This document shows, piece after piece, positions 33,266 to 45,162 of a stretch of DNA of 64,000 nucleotides. This DNA is from CAVVGB01 sp963747715 (lineage in GTDB: Bacteria > Actinomycetota > Thermoleophilia > Gaiellales > Gaiellaceae), in assembly GCA_963747715.1 (NCBI GenBank), contig CAVVGB010000007.1, forward strand, positions 176,169-240,168. Direction: 5' to 3'. Each line of letters starts with the position of its first letter. The first letter of the stretch is position 1. A model generated the notes under the pieces. That model was given only the letters and a program-made list of their open reading frames with translations, was not told the DNA's origin and searched no databases. The position numbers were made by a program, and so were the translations under genes.

Positions 33266-34070
33266 GGGCGATCCCGATCATCGCCGGCTACGGCCTTGCA
33301 GGAGGCGCTCCGCCGTCGCATCTTCCACGTCGTCCTCCTGCTGACCGCTGCGTACATCGGCCTCTACTGGCTCGGCGCGGACAACGTGTTCGAGGAAGTG
33401 GCCGAGGCCGAGGCCGAGACGGTCTTCCGCTCGACGAGCAGGAGCTCACCGGCGGAACGCTCTTCGGCCTCTCGATGTTCGGGACGCTCTTCCTCGGGGC
33501 CGTGCTGGCCGCGTTCCTGACGCTCGGCGTCGTGCGGGGAGACGCCGAGCGCGGTCTCCTGCAGCCGCTCGTCGTCCGCCCCGTCGGGCGCAGCGCGCTG
33601 CTCGTCGGCCGCTTCCTGGGCGCCGCGGCCGTCTGCGTGCCGTACGTCCTCGCCGTCTATGCCGCCTGCGCGCTCATCACGCGCGCGGCCGGCGATTGGT
33701 GGCCGGACCAGTTCCTGCGCTCCGGCGTGCAGCTCGCCGTCGGCCGTTCTCGTGATCGCCGCGCTCGGCGTCCTCGGGTCGGTCTTCCTGTCCGCGACTG
33801 CGAACGGGATCGCGATCTTCATGATCTTCGGGGCGGGGCTGGTCGCGGGCCTGCTCGGCCAGATCGGCGAGGCGCTCAACTCGGACACGCTCGAGACGAT
33901 CGCCGAGTGGACGTCGTGGGCGCTTCCGTTCGAGGCCCTCTACCAGGACGCGCTCTACCGGATCACCTCGGAGAGCCGCGGCTTCACCGGTCTGGCGATC
34001 CAGCTCGGGCCCTTCGGCGGCTCGGACGCCGGCGGCCCCTTGCTGCCGCTTTGGACGCTCGCGTCCTCCT
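33262..34070 (+). CDS. ABC-2 type permease, frameshifted and truncated at the sequence join
   Basis: Hydrophobic blocks in order: LRRRIFHVVLLLTAAYIGLYW, GLSMFGTLFLGAVLAAFLTLG, GDAERGLLQPLVVRPVGRSALLVGRF (typical of ABC-2 permeases), AAAVCVPYVLAVYAACALIT, LVIAALGVLGSVFLSATANGIAIF and GAGLVAGLLGQIGEAL. Frame breaks occur near 33296, 33435 and 33745. Coding character stops around WTLAS (~34070), before the usual last helix, exactly where gammaproteobacterial sequence begins. The true 3' end is therefore missing. Confidence 0.78.
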
Positions 34071-34148
34071 TCAAGCTGTACTTCTATCTACGCAGCGAAG
34101 CGGGCGCGCAGGAATTCGGCGTCGAAGTCGAACCTTTCGGCATCGGTC
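34060..34148. other. Junction between actinobacterial-type and gammaproteobacterial-type sequence
   Basis: To the left, all genes have actinobacterial-type content; to the right, gammaproteobacterial families appear at once. The permease reading frame loses its family pattern after ~34070, and the DUF4124 gene begins at 34149. No transposase, integrase or repeat marks the border. A misassembly is more likely than a transfer. Confidence 0.7.
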
Positions 34149-34610
34149 ATGGGTTCGGTCGGCACGTGGATCACGATCGCAGTCGTGCAGGGCATGATTT
34201 CGAGCGGCGGCGGTTTCGGTTCGTATTTCCCTCGGGCAACGCAGCCGGATTTCGAGCAGACCGCGGCGCAGCAGCGGCAATTCGAAGTCGAGCGCGAGCG
34301 CCGCGATGCGGAGCGCCGCGAAGCGAGGCGCCTCGAAGGGCAACGACGCGAAGCGGAACGTCTCGAGGCCGAGCGTCTCGCGCAAATGCGGGAACCAGAA
34401 GCAGTCGCGCCGGAAGAAACGTACCCGGTCGAGGAAGCGGAGCTGCCCGCCATTCAGCCAGCGATGGCCGTCAGCACGAGCGAGTCCGAGTCGGGTGAGA
34501 CGTCGAGGAACCAGATCCTGAAGTGCCGCGATGCTGCGGGCTCCGTGCAGTACACCCAAGGCTACTGCCCGCCGGGCACCACGCGGGTCGAGATGCCGGC
34601 CCACGACTGA
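34149..34610 (+). CDS. DUF4124-like domain protein with charged coiled-coil region
   Basis: The first part holds a hydrophobic WITIAVVQGMISSGGGFG stretch, then an Arg/Glu-rich helix (VERERRDAERREARRLEGQR...) likely to be coiled coil. The C-terminus KCRDAAGSVQYTQGYCPPGT is a DUF4124-type motif common in gammaproteobacterial envelope proteins, with two cysteines probably disulfide bonded. Length is 153 aa; the N-terminus could start upstream, across the join. Opposite-strand frames here are shadows. Confidence 0.65.
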   Translation: MGSVGTWITIAVVQGMISSGGGFGSYFPRATQPDFEQTAAQQRQFEVERERRDAERREARRLEGQRREAERLEAERLAQMREPEAVAPEETYPVEEAELPAIQPAMAVSTSESESGETSRNQILKCRDAAGSVQYTQGYCPPGTTRVEMPAHD

Positions 34611-34627
34611 CGGACCACGTCCGAGGG

Positions 34628-36867
34628 TCAAGTCGCCTCGAAGACCAGCACCTCGTGATCCGCGATTCGCGGAATCTCCACTTCGTGCCAGCCATCGCTC
34701 CAGCGCTGACTTCAGCGGCTGCTCGCTCACCAGCGAGCGCGCATGCGGCGCCTTTCGCAGATGCGACAAGTTCACGCGCACGCGCACCTCTGCCGTGGGC
34801 ACGAGCTCCTGCACGGGCGTGCGCCACGCATTCGGATTGTTGAGGTTCACGAGGTGCAGCACGATCAGTCCGTCGCGGGTGCGGAACAGCCGGCAATCGA
34901 TGAGGCCGGGCGCCGACACTTCGAGCGGCAGGTCGCCACGCAGGCACCAGCGCGTCAGTGCGGCCAGCAGATCGCCATGGTCGGGAAGCTGGTCACGCGC
35001 GAAACGCCGGTCGAGATCGGCAGGTAGATAGGCAACGCGCGCGCCGTCCGGCAGCTGCGAGCAGATGAGGCCGGGGATGCGCGTTTCGGGAGTCCGCATC
35101 CACACGTCTTCGGGCGGCGAGACCGGCAGCGCGGGAACGAAGGTGAGCGCGGGCTCCTCCGGCCGCGTCAGGTTCAACGGCTCCAGCGCGCCACCGAATG
35201 CCAGCAGGTCGGTATCCGCGAAGCCGCGCAACACGTCGTGACGCCCGCCGGCCGCGCGCGGCAATCGCAGATACGTCTGCGCCCATTCCCTGGCCTGCGC
35301 GGCGCGACGCGCCGGATCGCGCCATGCATGTCCGGCGGGCACGCTGGCGCCGAGCAGATCGCCGAGCGCGAGATCCTTGCGCACGCGGCCGGCCTCGTCG
35401 CACAGCGAGCTCATGCCGGTGGCCAGCAGGCTGCCGCCGGCCGCGACGAAGCGGCGGATGCCGGCAACCTGGGCATCCGACAGCGCCGCGAGGTTCGGAA
35501 GCACGAGTAGTTTGAGGCCGAGCTCCTTCGTCACGCGCTCGATGTCGTCCACGTGCACGGGCACGGCGGGTATGCGCGCGCGCACCAGCGCCTGCGCGCA
35601 GCCGTTCCACGGATCGTCGACGAGAGCGCCGGCGTCGTCGCGGCCGAAGAAATCCATGTTCCGTTGCGACCACAGCAGCCCGACGTTGGCCACCGCCCTG
35701 CGGACGGACGAGATAGCGCTCGTTTTTCTCGTGCCAGCGCCACAGCGGCTCGGCGGTCGCGAACATGCGGCGGTCTTCCTGCACGGCGCCCAGGTGATGC
35801 CACCAGGGTTGTACGCCGCCCGCGAATCCGGACACCGCCCAGAGCCGCACTTCCGCGCTGGGCTTGGTGGCGAGCCGGAAATTGTGTTCGCCCAGGTGGT
35901 ACATCGCCATGCTTTCGGGAATGAGTTTGTCCCAGCCCGCGGCGCTGTGCAGCCGCAGTCCCGTTTCCGCGTTGTGCGCAAAACCCTCGTTGTCGAAGCG
36001 CCGCTGGTGGTCGAGCATGATGATCGCGGTGCGCCGGAACACTTCGCGGTCGTCGCGAAACACGCGCGACTGGTAGTTCAAGCTACCCGACATCATGCCC
36101 ACCCAGAGGCAGTCCGGACCGCCGGCCGCGCGGGTCACGCGATTGAACTCGTCCCAGATCTCGAGCCGCCGCGCGTAGTTCCACAGGATCCATTCGCGAT
36201 AAAGCGGATCATCCCAGTTCACCGCGCGCGGCAGCGCCGCGCCGGTGCGCGCGCGGAACGATTTCTCACAGTTTGCGCAGAAGCAGGGCTGGTGCCGTTG
36301 CGGGCCGTTCCAGTTGTTGTCCGTGACGCCGTCGGGCCGATAGCCGCTCACGATCTCGCGCAGGATCGCGGGCAGGTACTCGCGGTAGTAAGGCCCGTTG
36401 ACGCACGCGACGTACAGACCCGTGACCACGTACGGCTTGCCGCCCGCATCGTGCGCGAACCAGTCCGGATGAGCGCGATAAAACTCTTCGTGCGCGCGGT
36501 TCGAGTCCATGCGCGCGAATACCGCGAGGCCATCCTCGCGCGCGGCGCGCGTGAGCTCGCCGAGCAAGTCGCGATCGCCGAGCTCGCGCGCGCGGCGATG
36601 AAACGGCACCTTCGTCGGGTAGTAAGCCACGATGCCGCCCGCGTTGAGCACGACTCCCTGCACGCGCGTGCGCTTCCAGTGCGCGCGCCAGAAATCGATG
36701 TCGATGCGCTGCGGGTCGATCTCGGTGAGATTGGTCTGGCCCCAGCGCAACGTGTGTTCGAACCAGGGACGCACGCGGTCCGCGGCGCTGGCGATATCAG
36801 GCAGCGCCGCCGTGGCTATCAGGCCCGCGCCGCCGGCCTTGAGGACATCGCGGCGCGAAACGCTCAG
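34628..36867 (-). CDS. Tat-exported GHL6-type glycoside hydrolase-like protein, frameshifted
   Basis: The N-terminus VSRRDVLKAGGAGLIATAAL is a twin-arginine signal. The barrel domain shows VFARMDSNRAHEEFYRAHPDW, DGVTDNNWNGPQRHQPCFCANC and PDCLWVGMMSGSLNYQ, as in hypothetical glycosyl hydrolase 6 proteins. A beta-galactosidase trimerisation-like domain follows (LKLLVLPNLAALSDAQVAGIRRFVAAGGSLLATG). Frame breaks lie near 35700 and 34690; the true end is IADHEVLVFEAT at 34628. The start is unclear: CTG 36867 overlaps the upstream stop and has AAGGAAGG before it. The substrate is unknown. Confidence 0.75.
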
Positions 36868-39127
36868 ACCGAGAATCCTTCCTTCGTCAGCGGCAGCGTG
36901 CGCACGCGGTGTCCGATCGCCGCGTAGATCGCGTTGCAGATCGCGGGCGCGACCGGCGGCAGCGCCGGCTCGCCGACGCCGGTCGGCGGGTTGTCGCTCT
37001 GGATGAAGTGCACTTCGACCTTCGGCTGGTTCGCGATGCGCAGGATCGGGTACTGGTGGAAGTTCGACTGCTCGATGCGGCCGTTCTCCATCGTGATCTC
37101 GAGGCCCATCATCGTGCTGAAGCCGTCGGTGACGCCGCCCTCGCACTGGTTGTTGGCGCCGCTCATGTTCACGATCGGTCCGATGTCGCCCGCGACCACC
37201 ATGCGATGCACGCGCAGCTTCCGGTTCGCGTCGACGCTGACCTCGGCGACTTCGGCGAAGTGGCCCGCATGACTGAAATGGAACGCGAGTCCCATGCCGT
37301 GACCTTCCGGCAGTTTGCGTCCCCAGCCGGCCTTTTCGCAGGCGAGCTTGATGACGTCGGCCGCGCGGCCGGTGTTGAGCCCGCCTTCGAGCAGGCGCGG
37401 CTCACCCATCACTTCGAGCAGGAAATCGCGATGGTCGCGGCCGCCCGGCGGCCGACAGTTCGTGCAGGAAACTCTGGATGACCCACGCGACCGAACAGGA
37501 ACGCGGCGCGCGCCACGGTCCGCACGGCGTCTTCAGCGGCAGCATGGTCTGCGTGAGCTGGTAGTTGGGAACATTGAGCGCGGGGAATTCCTGCGCGGGC
37601 ATGTTGCCGCCGCTCACCGGGTTGGTGCCGTCGGTGGTGAACGTGATGAAGTGGTTGCGCCAGGCGATGAGCTTTGCCCGCTGCATCGATTCCGCCCACG
37701 AGCGAGTGGAATCCACCCGGGCGGAAGAAGTCGTGCGTCATGTCCTGCTCGCGCGTCCACACGAGCTTGACCGGTCCCGCGTAGCGCTGCGCGATCGCGC
37801 CGGCCTCGCAGACGTAGTCGTTCATGAGCCGGCGCCCGAATCCGCCGCCCACGCGCGTCTGGTTGATCTTGATCTTCTCCACCGGCACGCCGAGCGCGCC
37901 GGCGACCGTCGTCAAGCGCGCGATCCGCCGTCTGCGTCGGCGCCCAGAACTCGACGATGCCGTCGTGGCTCCACGCGGTGCAGTTCTGCGGCTCGAGCGG
38001 CGCGTGCGACACGAACGGATACGAGTAGAACGCCTCGACGTTCTTCACGATGGGTTGCAGCGCTTCGGCGGTGTTGCCATGCGTGACGGTGACCGTTTCG
38101 CCACGCTGTTGCTTGCCGAGCTCCGCCGCGCGTTTGACGAGCGCGCTCCAGCTGTCCTTCGAGGCCGTCGGACTCGTCCCACTCGACGCGCAACTTGCTT
38201 GCGCGCCTCGAAGGCGGCCCACGTCGTGTCCGCGATGATGGCGACGCCCGGCATGACTTCCGTCGTCTTGCCGTTGCCTTCGATCACGAACGCGTCGCGC
38301 ACGCCCGGCAGCTTCTTGACCTCATCGAGATTCGCCGAGCGCACCTTGCCGCCCACGGCGGGACACTTTTCATACACCGCGAACTTCATGCCCGGCAGCG
38401 TCTGGTCGATGCCGAACAGCGGCTTGCCGGTGACCACCTTGTGATTGTCGACGCCGGTGTACCACTTGCCTAACAACCGGTATTCGCCACGTTCCTTGAG
38501 CTTCACGGTCGCGGCATCGGGAACCGGCAGCGTCGCGGCCTTCGCGGCGAGCGCGCCGTAGCCGAGCTTGCGCTTGCCATGCAGCACGGCGCTGTCGCGC
38601 GTCGTGCATTCGGCGGCCGGCACGTTCCAGGTCGCCGCGGCCGCGGACACCAGCATCGAGCGCGCCACGGCGCCGGCCTTGCGCAACTGATCCCAGCTCG
38701 AGGGAATCGAACGCGAGCCGCCCGCGCTCTGGTTGCCGAAGACCGCCGGATTCACCGCCGCCTGTTCGACGACGACATCGGACCATTTCGCATCGAGCTC
38801 TTCGGCGATGATCAGCGGGAACGCGGTCTTGATGCCCTGGCCGATCTCGGGGCCCTTGTTGTAGATGAGTATCTTGCCGTCGCGGCCGATCTTGATGAAC
38901 GCGTTCGGCACGAAATCCTTCGCGCTCGCGCCGCCGCGCCTTCGGCCGGCGTGCCGGTGCAGAACGCGAGCACCAGGCCGCCGCCCGCGAGGCCCGTGAG
39001 CTTGAGGAAGCCGCGGCGGTCGAACGTCAGCGCGCGCGGCGGGCGCCGCGCTCTCGCCTTCCATCTCGCGAATGATCTCGCGCAGGTATTCGTCCGCGGT
39101 GACCGGATCCCGGGTGCGCGCGTTCAT
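36864..39127 (-). CDS. Molybdopterin-binding large subunit of an isoquinoline 1-oxidoreductase-like hydroxylase, frameshifted
   Basis: A Tat signal is readable in another frame (RRGFLKLTGLAGGGLVLAF). Conserved stretches follow: KIGRDGKILIYNKGPEIGQGIKTAFPLIIAEELD, NQSAGGSRSIPSSWDQLRKAGA, then QTRVGGGFGRRLMNDYVCEA, GPWRAPRS, and finally GVGEPALPPVAPAICNAIYA with the catalytic Glu. At least five frame breaks (near 39040, 38205, 37925, 37705 and 37440). It would hydroxylate an N-heterocycle or aldehyde in the periplasm with the small subunit, whose stop overlaps this ATG. Confidence 0.85.
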
Positions 39128-39606
39128 GCCGACTTCCCTTTCGCAAGCTTGTCAGCCGCGCTGTGCACCGCCGCGCGGATGCGCTGGTACGTTCCGCAGC
39201 GGCAGATGTTGCCCGCCATCGCCGCGTCGATGTCGCCATCGCTCGGCTGCGGCGTCTTCGCGAGCAGCGCCGCCGCCGACATGAGCTGACCGGCCTGGCA
39301 GTAACCGCATTGCGGCACGTCGTGTTCGATCCAGGCTTCCTGCAGCGGATGCAGTTTCGTTTCGGAAGGCGCGAGTCCTTCGATGGTCGTGATCGCCTGG
39401 CCGACGACCGTGCTCACCGGCGTGGAGCAGGCGCGGATCGGATTGCCATCCGCATGCACGGTGCAGGCGCCGCACAGCGCCATGCCGCAGCCGAATTTCG
39501 TGCCCGTGAGGCCGAGCGAATCGCGCAGCACCCAGAGCAGCGGCGTGTTCGGATCGACGTCGGTGGTGATTTCCTTGCCGTTGATGCGCAGTTTCAAAGC
39601 GGCCAT
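39124..39606 (-). CDS. 2Fe-2S small subunit of the molybdenum hydroxylase
   Basis: Intact 160 aa. The plant-type ferredoxin part has GTKFGCGMALCGACTVHADG (CxxxxCxxC plus a later C). The C-terminal four-helix Fe-S domain has DVPQCGYCQAGQLMSAAALL and GNICRCGTYQRIRAAVH. Together they pass electrons from the molybdenum site, as in IorA/CoxS-type subunits. The ATGA overlap with the large subunit fixes the operon. It starts 46 bases after the allophanate hydrolase stop, so it may be read from the guanidine operon. Confidence 0.94.
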   Translation of the reverse strand: MAALKLRINGKEITTDVDPNTPLLWVLRDSLGLTGTKFGCGMALCGACTVHADGNPIRACSTPVSTVVGQAITTIEGLAPSETKLHPLQEAWIEHDVPQCGYCQAGQLMSAAALLAKTPQPSDGDIDAAMAGNICRCGTYQRIRAAVHSAADKLAKGKSA

Positions 39607-39652
39607 GCGACGTCCTCAGAGTTTCGGGTGTGTACGCCCGATCGTATCCGGC

Positions 39653-41473
39653 TCAGCGCGATGAAGCGAGGTACTGCCGCCATCCTCCGAGCGCGCTGAT
39701 GTCCGCGGCGCCTTCGACGCCGATCGGCTCGCACAGAAAGCCGCAGACCGCGCTGCCGTCCTCGAGTTTCACCTTGCCGATGCCGAGCGGTGCGGGTATC
39801 CCTGAGACGAACGAGCCGAAGGATTCCGTGGGTACGCGCCACACTTCGACATCGATCGCGACGCCGTTCTCCTTCACCTGCACGAGGCCCGGACGGAACG
39901 GCGGTCCGCCCGGCAAGCGCATAGAAGCGGTAGATCGGCGCGGTGCGCGTGATCGCGACGCGCCATGCGCCGCGTTCGAGCAGTTGTTTGTTGAGCGGCA
40001 GGCCGGACATGTGCGCGCCGCACACCATGACGTCGATGGTGTTCGTGTCCGTGTCGGCGATCGGTTCCGCCGCCGGCAGCGGCAGGTTCGTCGCGCCCAT
40101 CGTTGTCACGCCGGCGCGCTGCACGCGCGCGCCGAGCGCCAGCAGTTCGACGTCGTTCCAGGCCGGCGCGATCAGCGAGACGCCGAACGGCAGTCCCGCG
40201 GACGTGAAGCCCGCGGGCACCGCGACGGCGGTGAGATCCATGAGGTTCACGAAGTTCGTGTAGCGGCCGAGCGTGCTGTTGAGCCGGATCGGCTCGGCCT
40301 GCTCGTCGTCGATGCGGTAGTGCGTGCCGGCGGTCGGCAGCAGCAGCACGTCGGCCTTGTCCCAGATCGGCTGCGCCTGGCGGATCAGTTCCTTCAGCCG
40401 GTACTGCGCGCGAAACGCGTCGCGCGCCGTCGGCGCTGGCGCCGCCCTGGATGATGCGGCGCGTGACCTCGAGCATCGCCTCGGGCTTCGACTCCAGCAG
40501 CGACTGCGGTCGCGAGATATCGCTCCGCGACCCACGGACCTTCGTAGAGCAGTCGCGCGGCATCGAGCAGCGGCTGGATGTCGACTTCGAGCGGCTTCGC
40601 CGCCGAGCGCGCGCAGCCGCTCGACGCTCGCGTCGAACAACCGCGCGTACGCGGCGTTGCCGAAGAACTCGAGCTGCGCGGCGCGCGGCACGGCGAAACG
40701 GAACGTCGCGCCGCGCGCCCAGCCGGGCCGCGCCGGCGGAGCGCGCGTCGCGCGCGAACGCGTCGGCGGCGTCGAACTTCGCGGCGACGCGCGCGCACGC
40801 GCGCGGCGTCTTCGGCGGTGAGCGCGAAGATCGACATCACGTCGAGCGAGCGGCACGCGGGCACCACGCCGCGCATGCTCGAGCAATCCGAGCGTCGGCT
40901 TGTAGCCGACGAGATTGTTGAACGCCGCGGGCACGCGGCCGGAGCCCGCGGTGTCGGTGCCGAGCGAGAAGCTCGCGAGGCCGAGCGCCACCGCGACGGC
41001 CGAGCCGCTCGAGGAGCCGCCGCTGACGTACGCGGGATCGAACGCGTTCCTGCAGATGCCATACGGCGAGCGCGTGCCGACGAGGCCGGTGGCGAACTGA
41101 TCGAGGTTGGTCTTGCCGAGCGCGATGGCGCCCGCGTCGATCAGCGCCTGCACCACCGGCGCGGATGCGCCGGGTAGATAGGCGAAGGCCGGGCACGCCG
41201 GCGGTGGTCGGCACGCCCGCGAGATCGATGTTGTCCTTGATGGCGAACGGAATGCCGTACAGCGGCAGCGATCCGGGTCGCGATCGCCGCAAGCTGCGCG
41301 CGCCCGCGCGCGCAGCGCACTCGTCGTCGACCTCGCGGATCCAGATGTTGTGCGAGCGGAATTCGCGCCGCCGCTCGATGAGCGACTCGACCAGCGCGAG
41401 CGGCGTGAGCGTCGCCCGCTGCGATACGCGCGCGCGAGGGTGCCGATGGATAGGTCGAGAGCGGTGTGTTCAT
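39653..41473 (-). CDS. atzF: Allophanate hydrolase, frameshifted
   Basis: It splits allophanate to ammonia and CO2. The amidase-signature domain shows LPLYGIPFAIKDNIDLAGVP (catalytic Lys), GALGKTNLDQFATGLVGTRS-like text, and YVSGGSSSGSAVAVALGLAS with the Ser nucleophile. The C-terminal allophanate-specific domain has FGSFVSGIPAPLGIGKVKLEDG and CGFLCEPIGVEGAADISALGGW. Frame breaks occur near 41420, 41290, 40800-40870, 40560-40600, 40440 and 39920. ATG 41473 overlaps the carboxylase stop (ATGA). Confidence 0.9.
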
Positions 41474-44400
41474 GCGTGCACCGGTCCGGACGCAGCGCAG
41501 CAGCGTGTCGCCGGCGCTCGCGCCGGCGCCGGCCTTCTGGTGAATCGACACCACCGTGCCGGCCGCTTCGGCGAGCACCGCGATTTCCATCTTCATCGCC
41601 TCCATGACCACGAGCGTGTCTCCCTTCTGCGACCTGCCTGGCCGGCGGCGACCTTGATCTGCCACACGCTGCCGGACACCGGCGACGTGACGGCGATGCA
41701 GTCGTCGGGCAGCGCGGGCGGCGATCGGCTTCGGCGCGCGCTTCGACGACGGGCGTCTCGGCGACGCCCGCGATGCGCCAGCGCTCGCGCTCGCGTCGAA
41801 CGCGTCGCGCTGGCGGCGGCGGAACGCGTCGATGGAATCGCGTTCCTCGCTCGAGGAAGCGCGAGGTACTCGCCGCAGGTCGAGATGCGATTCCTCGATG
41901 CGCAGCGGATGGCGGCCGTACGGGAAATCCGTCGCGCATGCTCGAGCAGCTCGTCCGCGCTCACCGGGTAGAAGCGGATCTGGTCGAAGAACCGCAGCAG
42001 CCACTGCCTGCCGTCGCGGAAGTCGCGCGGTCTGCCGGTAGCGGTTCCACATCTGCACGGTGCGGCCGACGAACTGGTAGCCGCCGGGCCCTTCCATGCC
42101 GTAGACGCACAGATAGGCGCCGCCGATGCCGACGGCGTTCTCCGGCGTCCAGGTGCGCGCCGGGTTGTACTTGGTCGTGACCAGCCGGTGGCGCGGATCG
42201 AGCGGCGTCGCGACCGGCGCGCCGAGGTAGACGTCGCCGAGGCCCATCACCAGGTAGCTCGCGCCGAACACGATGTCGCGCACGTCCTCGCGCGACGTCG
42301 AGCCCGTTGATGCGCCGGATGAACTCGATGTTGTCGGGACACCAGGGCGCGTCGGCGCGCACCGACTGCTGGTAGCGCTCGATCGCGAGCTGCGTGGCCG
42401 GATCGTCCCACGACAGCGGCAGGTGCACGATGCGGCTCGGCAGGCGCATGTCGTCGACGCTCGGCAGCTTTTCGATCGCGGCCAGCAGCCAGTCGAGCAC
42501 CGCGCTCTGCGGCGAGCCGCGCGCGGATCGAAGTGAATCTGCAGCGAGCGGATGCCCGGCGTGAGATCGATGACTGCCGCGGCGCGGCGCGCGTTGAGCT
42601 GCTCGAGCAGCGCCTGCACCTGGAAGCGCAGCACCAGGTCGAGCACCGGCGCGCCGAACTCGACCAGCAGATTGCTCTCGCCCGCGCGCCGCACGCAGAT
42701 CGTCGCGCGTGCGTTGCGCGCGATGGCGCGGCACGCGTCGAGCAGCGATCGACGGGATTGCTCGGCGCGCGCAGCCGCGCGGCCTGCGTCGCGACGCGCG
42801 CGAAGCGCACGCGTGTCGCCGGGCCGCAGCTGGCCGATCTTCCAGAGCTCGGCGTCGACGATGGTCGACCGGGCAGACGAAGCCGCCGAGGCTCGGGCCG
42901 TCGGGGCCGAGGATGATCGGCATGTCGCCGGTGAAGTCGACGCTGCCGATGGCGTAGGCGTTGTCGTGGATGTTGGACGGATGCAGCCCCGCCTCGCCGC
43001 CGTCGGTGCGCGCCCACGTGCGGCTTCGGGCCGATCAGCCGCACGCCGGTGCGGCTCGAGTTGTAGTGCACTTCCCAGTCGGTCGCGAAGAACGTGTGCG
43101 ATGTCGTCGGCGGTGAAGAAGTCCGGCGCGCCGTGCGGGCCGTCGATGACGCCGATCCGCCACGCGTGCGCGTAGTCGGGCCGCTCGCTGCGCGGCGATC
43201 GGCGCGGCAGCCGTGCCGAGCGTCGCCGGCTCGTGCGCCGCAGGCGCAGCACGTCGCCGGTGCGCAGCGCGCGCCCGCCGTGACCGCCGAACTGCCCGAG
43301 CGTGAACGTGGAGCGGCTGCCGAGATACTCGGGCACGTCGAAGCCGCCGCGCACGGCGAGATAGGCGCGCTGCCCGGCGCCGCGGATCGCGCCGAGCGCG
43401 AGCACGCTGCCGGCGCTGCACCGCGACCGGCTGCCAGAACGGCACGGCGACGCCATCGAGCGTCGGCATCCATGTCGGCGCCGGCGAGCGCGATCACCGC
43501 GTCGGCGTCGAAGCGCAGCGTCGCGCCGGTGACCGTCATCTCGAGCGCGGCCGCGCCGTCGTCGTTGCCGACCATGCGGTTCGCGAGGCGGAACGCGAGC
43601 GCGTCCATCGGTCCCGACGGCGGCACGCCGACGTCCCACAGCCCTGCCGGCCCGGCCAGTCCTGCACGGTGGTCTGCGTGCCGGGCGCCAGCACCTCGAT
43701 GCTCGGCAGGCGCAGCGTGTGACTGCGCGAGCAGCGCCGTCGTCTGCTCGCCGGCGGCGAACGTCGGGTGTCGCGAGGATCGACGCGCAGGTAGGCGCAG
43801 GTTGGTCTCGATGCCGTCGATGCGCGAGCTCGCCAGCGCGCGCGCCAGGTTCGCGATGCGCCTGCTCGCGCGTCGCGCCGCGCACGATGACCTTGGCGAG
43901 CATCGGGTCGTAGTAGCGCGCTGACCTCGGTGCCGGTCTCGACCCAGCCGTCGACGCGCAGCGTCGCGCGGGTAGTTCGACCTGCGGTCAGCAGCCCGCT
44001 CGCGGGCCGGAAGTTGCGCGCCGGATCTTCGGCGTAGACGCGCACCTGGATCGCATGGCCGCGCGGCGCGTGCTCGGTGCGCGCGCAGGTCGGGCGGCTC
44101 GCCCGCCGGCCGTGCGGATCATCCACTCGACCAGGTCGACGCCGGCGACCTCCTCGGTGACGCCGTGCTCGACCTGCAGGCGCGTGTTCACCTCGAGGAA
44201 ATAGAACTGCGCGCGTGTCCGCGTCGTAGACGAACTCGACCGTGCCGGCGGAGCGGTAGCCCACGGCGCGCGCCGAGCCGCACCGCCGCGTCGTGCAGCT
44301 CGCGGCGCGCGGTCCTCGGCGAGGTCCGGGCGCCGGCGTTTCCTCGATGACCTTCTGGTTGCGGCGCTGCACCGAGCAGTCGCGCTCGCCGAGCGCGATG

Positions 44401-45072
44401 ACCGTGCCGCGTCCATCGCCGAAGATCTGCACCTCGATGTGCCGCGCGCGCGCGACGAACTTCTCGAGGAACACGCCGGCGTTCGCCGAAGTTGCTCGGC
44501 CGCGAGCCGCTGCACGGCCGCGAAGGCGTCGCTCGAGCTCGCGCGGCGCTGTCGCAGCGGCGCATGCCGATGCCGCCGCCGCCGGCGGTGCTCTTGAGCA
44601 TCACCGGGATAGCCGATGCGCTCGGCCGCCGCGAGCGCCGCGGGCAGCGTCGCGCAGCAGGTCCGGTGCCCGGCAGCAGCGGCACGCCGCTGCGCTGCGC
44701 GAGCTCGCGCGCGCGTGTGCTTGAGGCCGAAGTCGCGCATCTGCGCGGGCGTCGGCCCGATGAAGGCGATGCCGGCGCGCTTCGCAGGCCTCGGCGAAGT
44801 CCGCGTTCTCGGACAGGAAGCCGTAGCCGGGATGGATCGCCTGCGCGCCCGCTAGCGCGCGCGACCTCGAGGATGCGGTCCTGCCGCAGGTAGCTCTCCG
44901 CCGCGGGCGCCGGCCCGAGCAGATAGGCCTCGTCGGCCTCGCGCACGTGCGGCGCGTTGGCGTCGGCCTCGGAGTACACCGCGACGGAGCGCGATGCCCA
45001 TCGACTGCAGCGTGCGGAGGATGCGGCACGCGATGGCGCCGCGGTTGGCGATCAGGACTTTCTGGAACATTG
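41470..45072 (-). CDS. Biotin-dependent urea/guanidine carboxylase, heavily frameshifted
   Basis: The order on the minus strand is: biotin carboxylase (MFQKVLIANRGAIACRILRTLQSMGI start; FGDGRGTVIALGERDCSVQRRNQKVIEE ATP-grasp text), then KipA/AHS2-like (SGPMDALAFRLANRMVGND), KipI/AHS1-like (HLPLSWDDPATQLAIERYQ, SYLVMGLGDVYLGAPVATPL), then a biotinyl domain with VVMEAMKMEIAV. The span of 3.6 kb equals the usual ~1,200 aa. More than ten frame breaks. The riboswitch and DUF1989 partners argue that guanidine rather than urea is the physiological substrate. Confidence 0.9.
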
Positions 45073-45162
45073 CGCAGTTCCACCCTTCTGGGAGCTGCGC
45101 CAGGTCGTCCCGGCGTTGACGAATGTTCCAGACGGGTCGTCCCGCCGGCGGGATGCGCGCGC

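Noticed and set aside
34088..34453. Minus-strand frame opposite the DUF4124 gene
   Set aside because: Ser/Arg/Cys-rich shadow composition; the plus strand carries a recognisable KCRDAAGSVQYTQGYCPPG motif.
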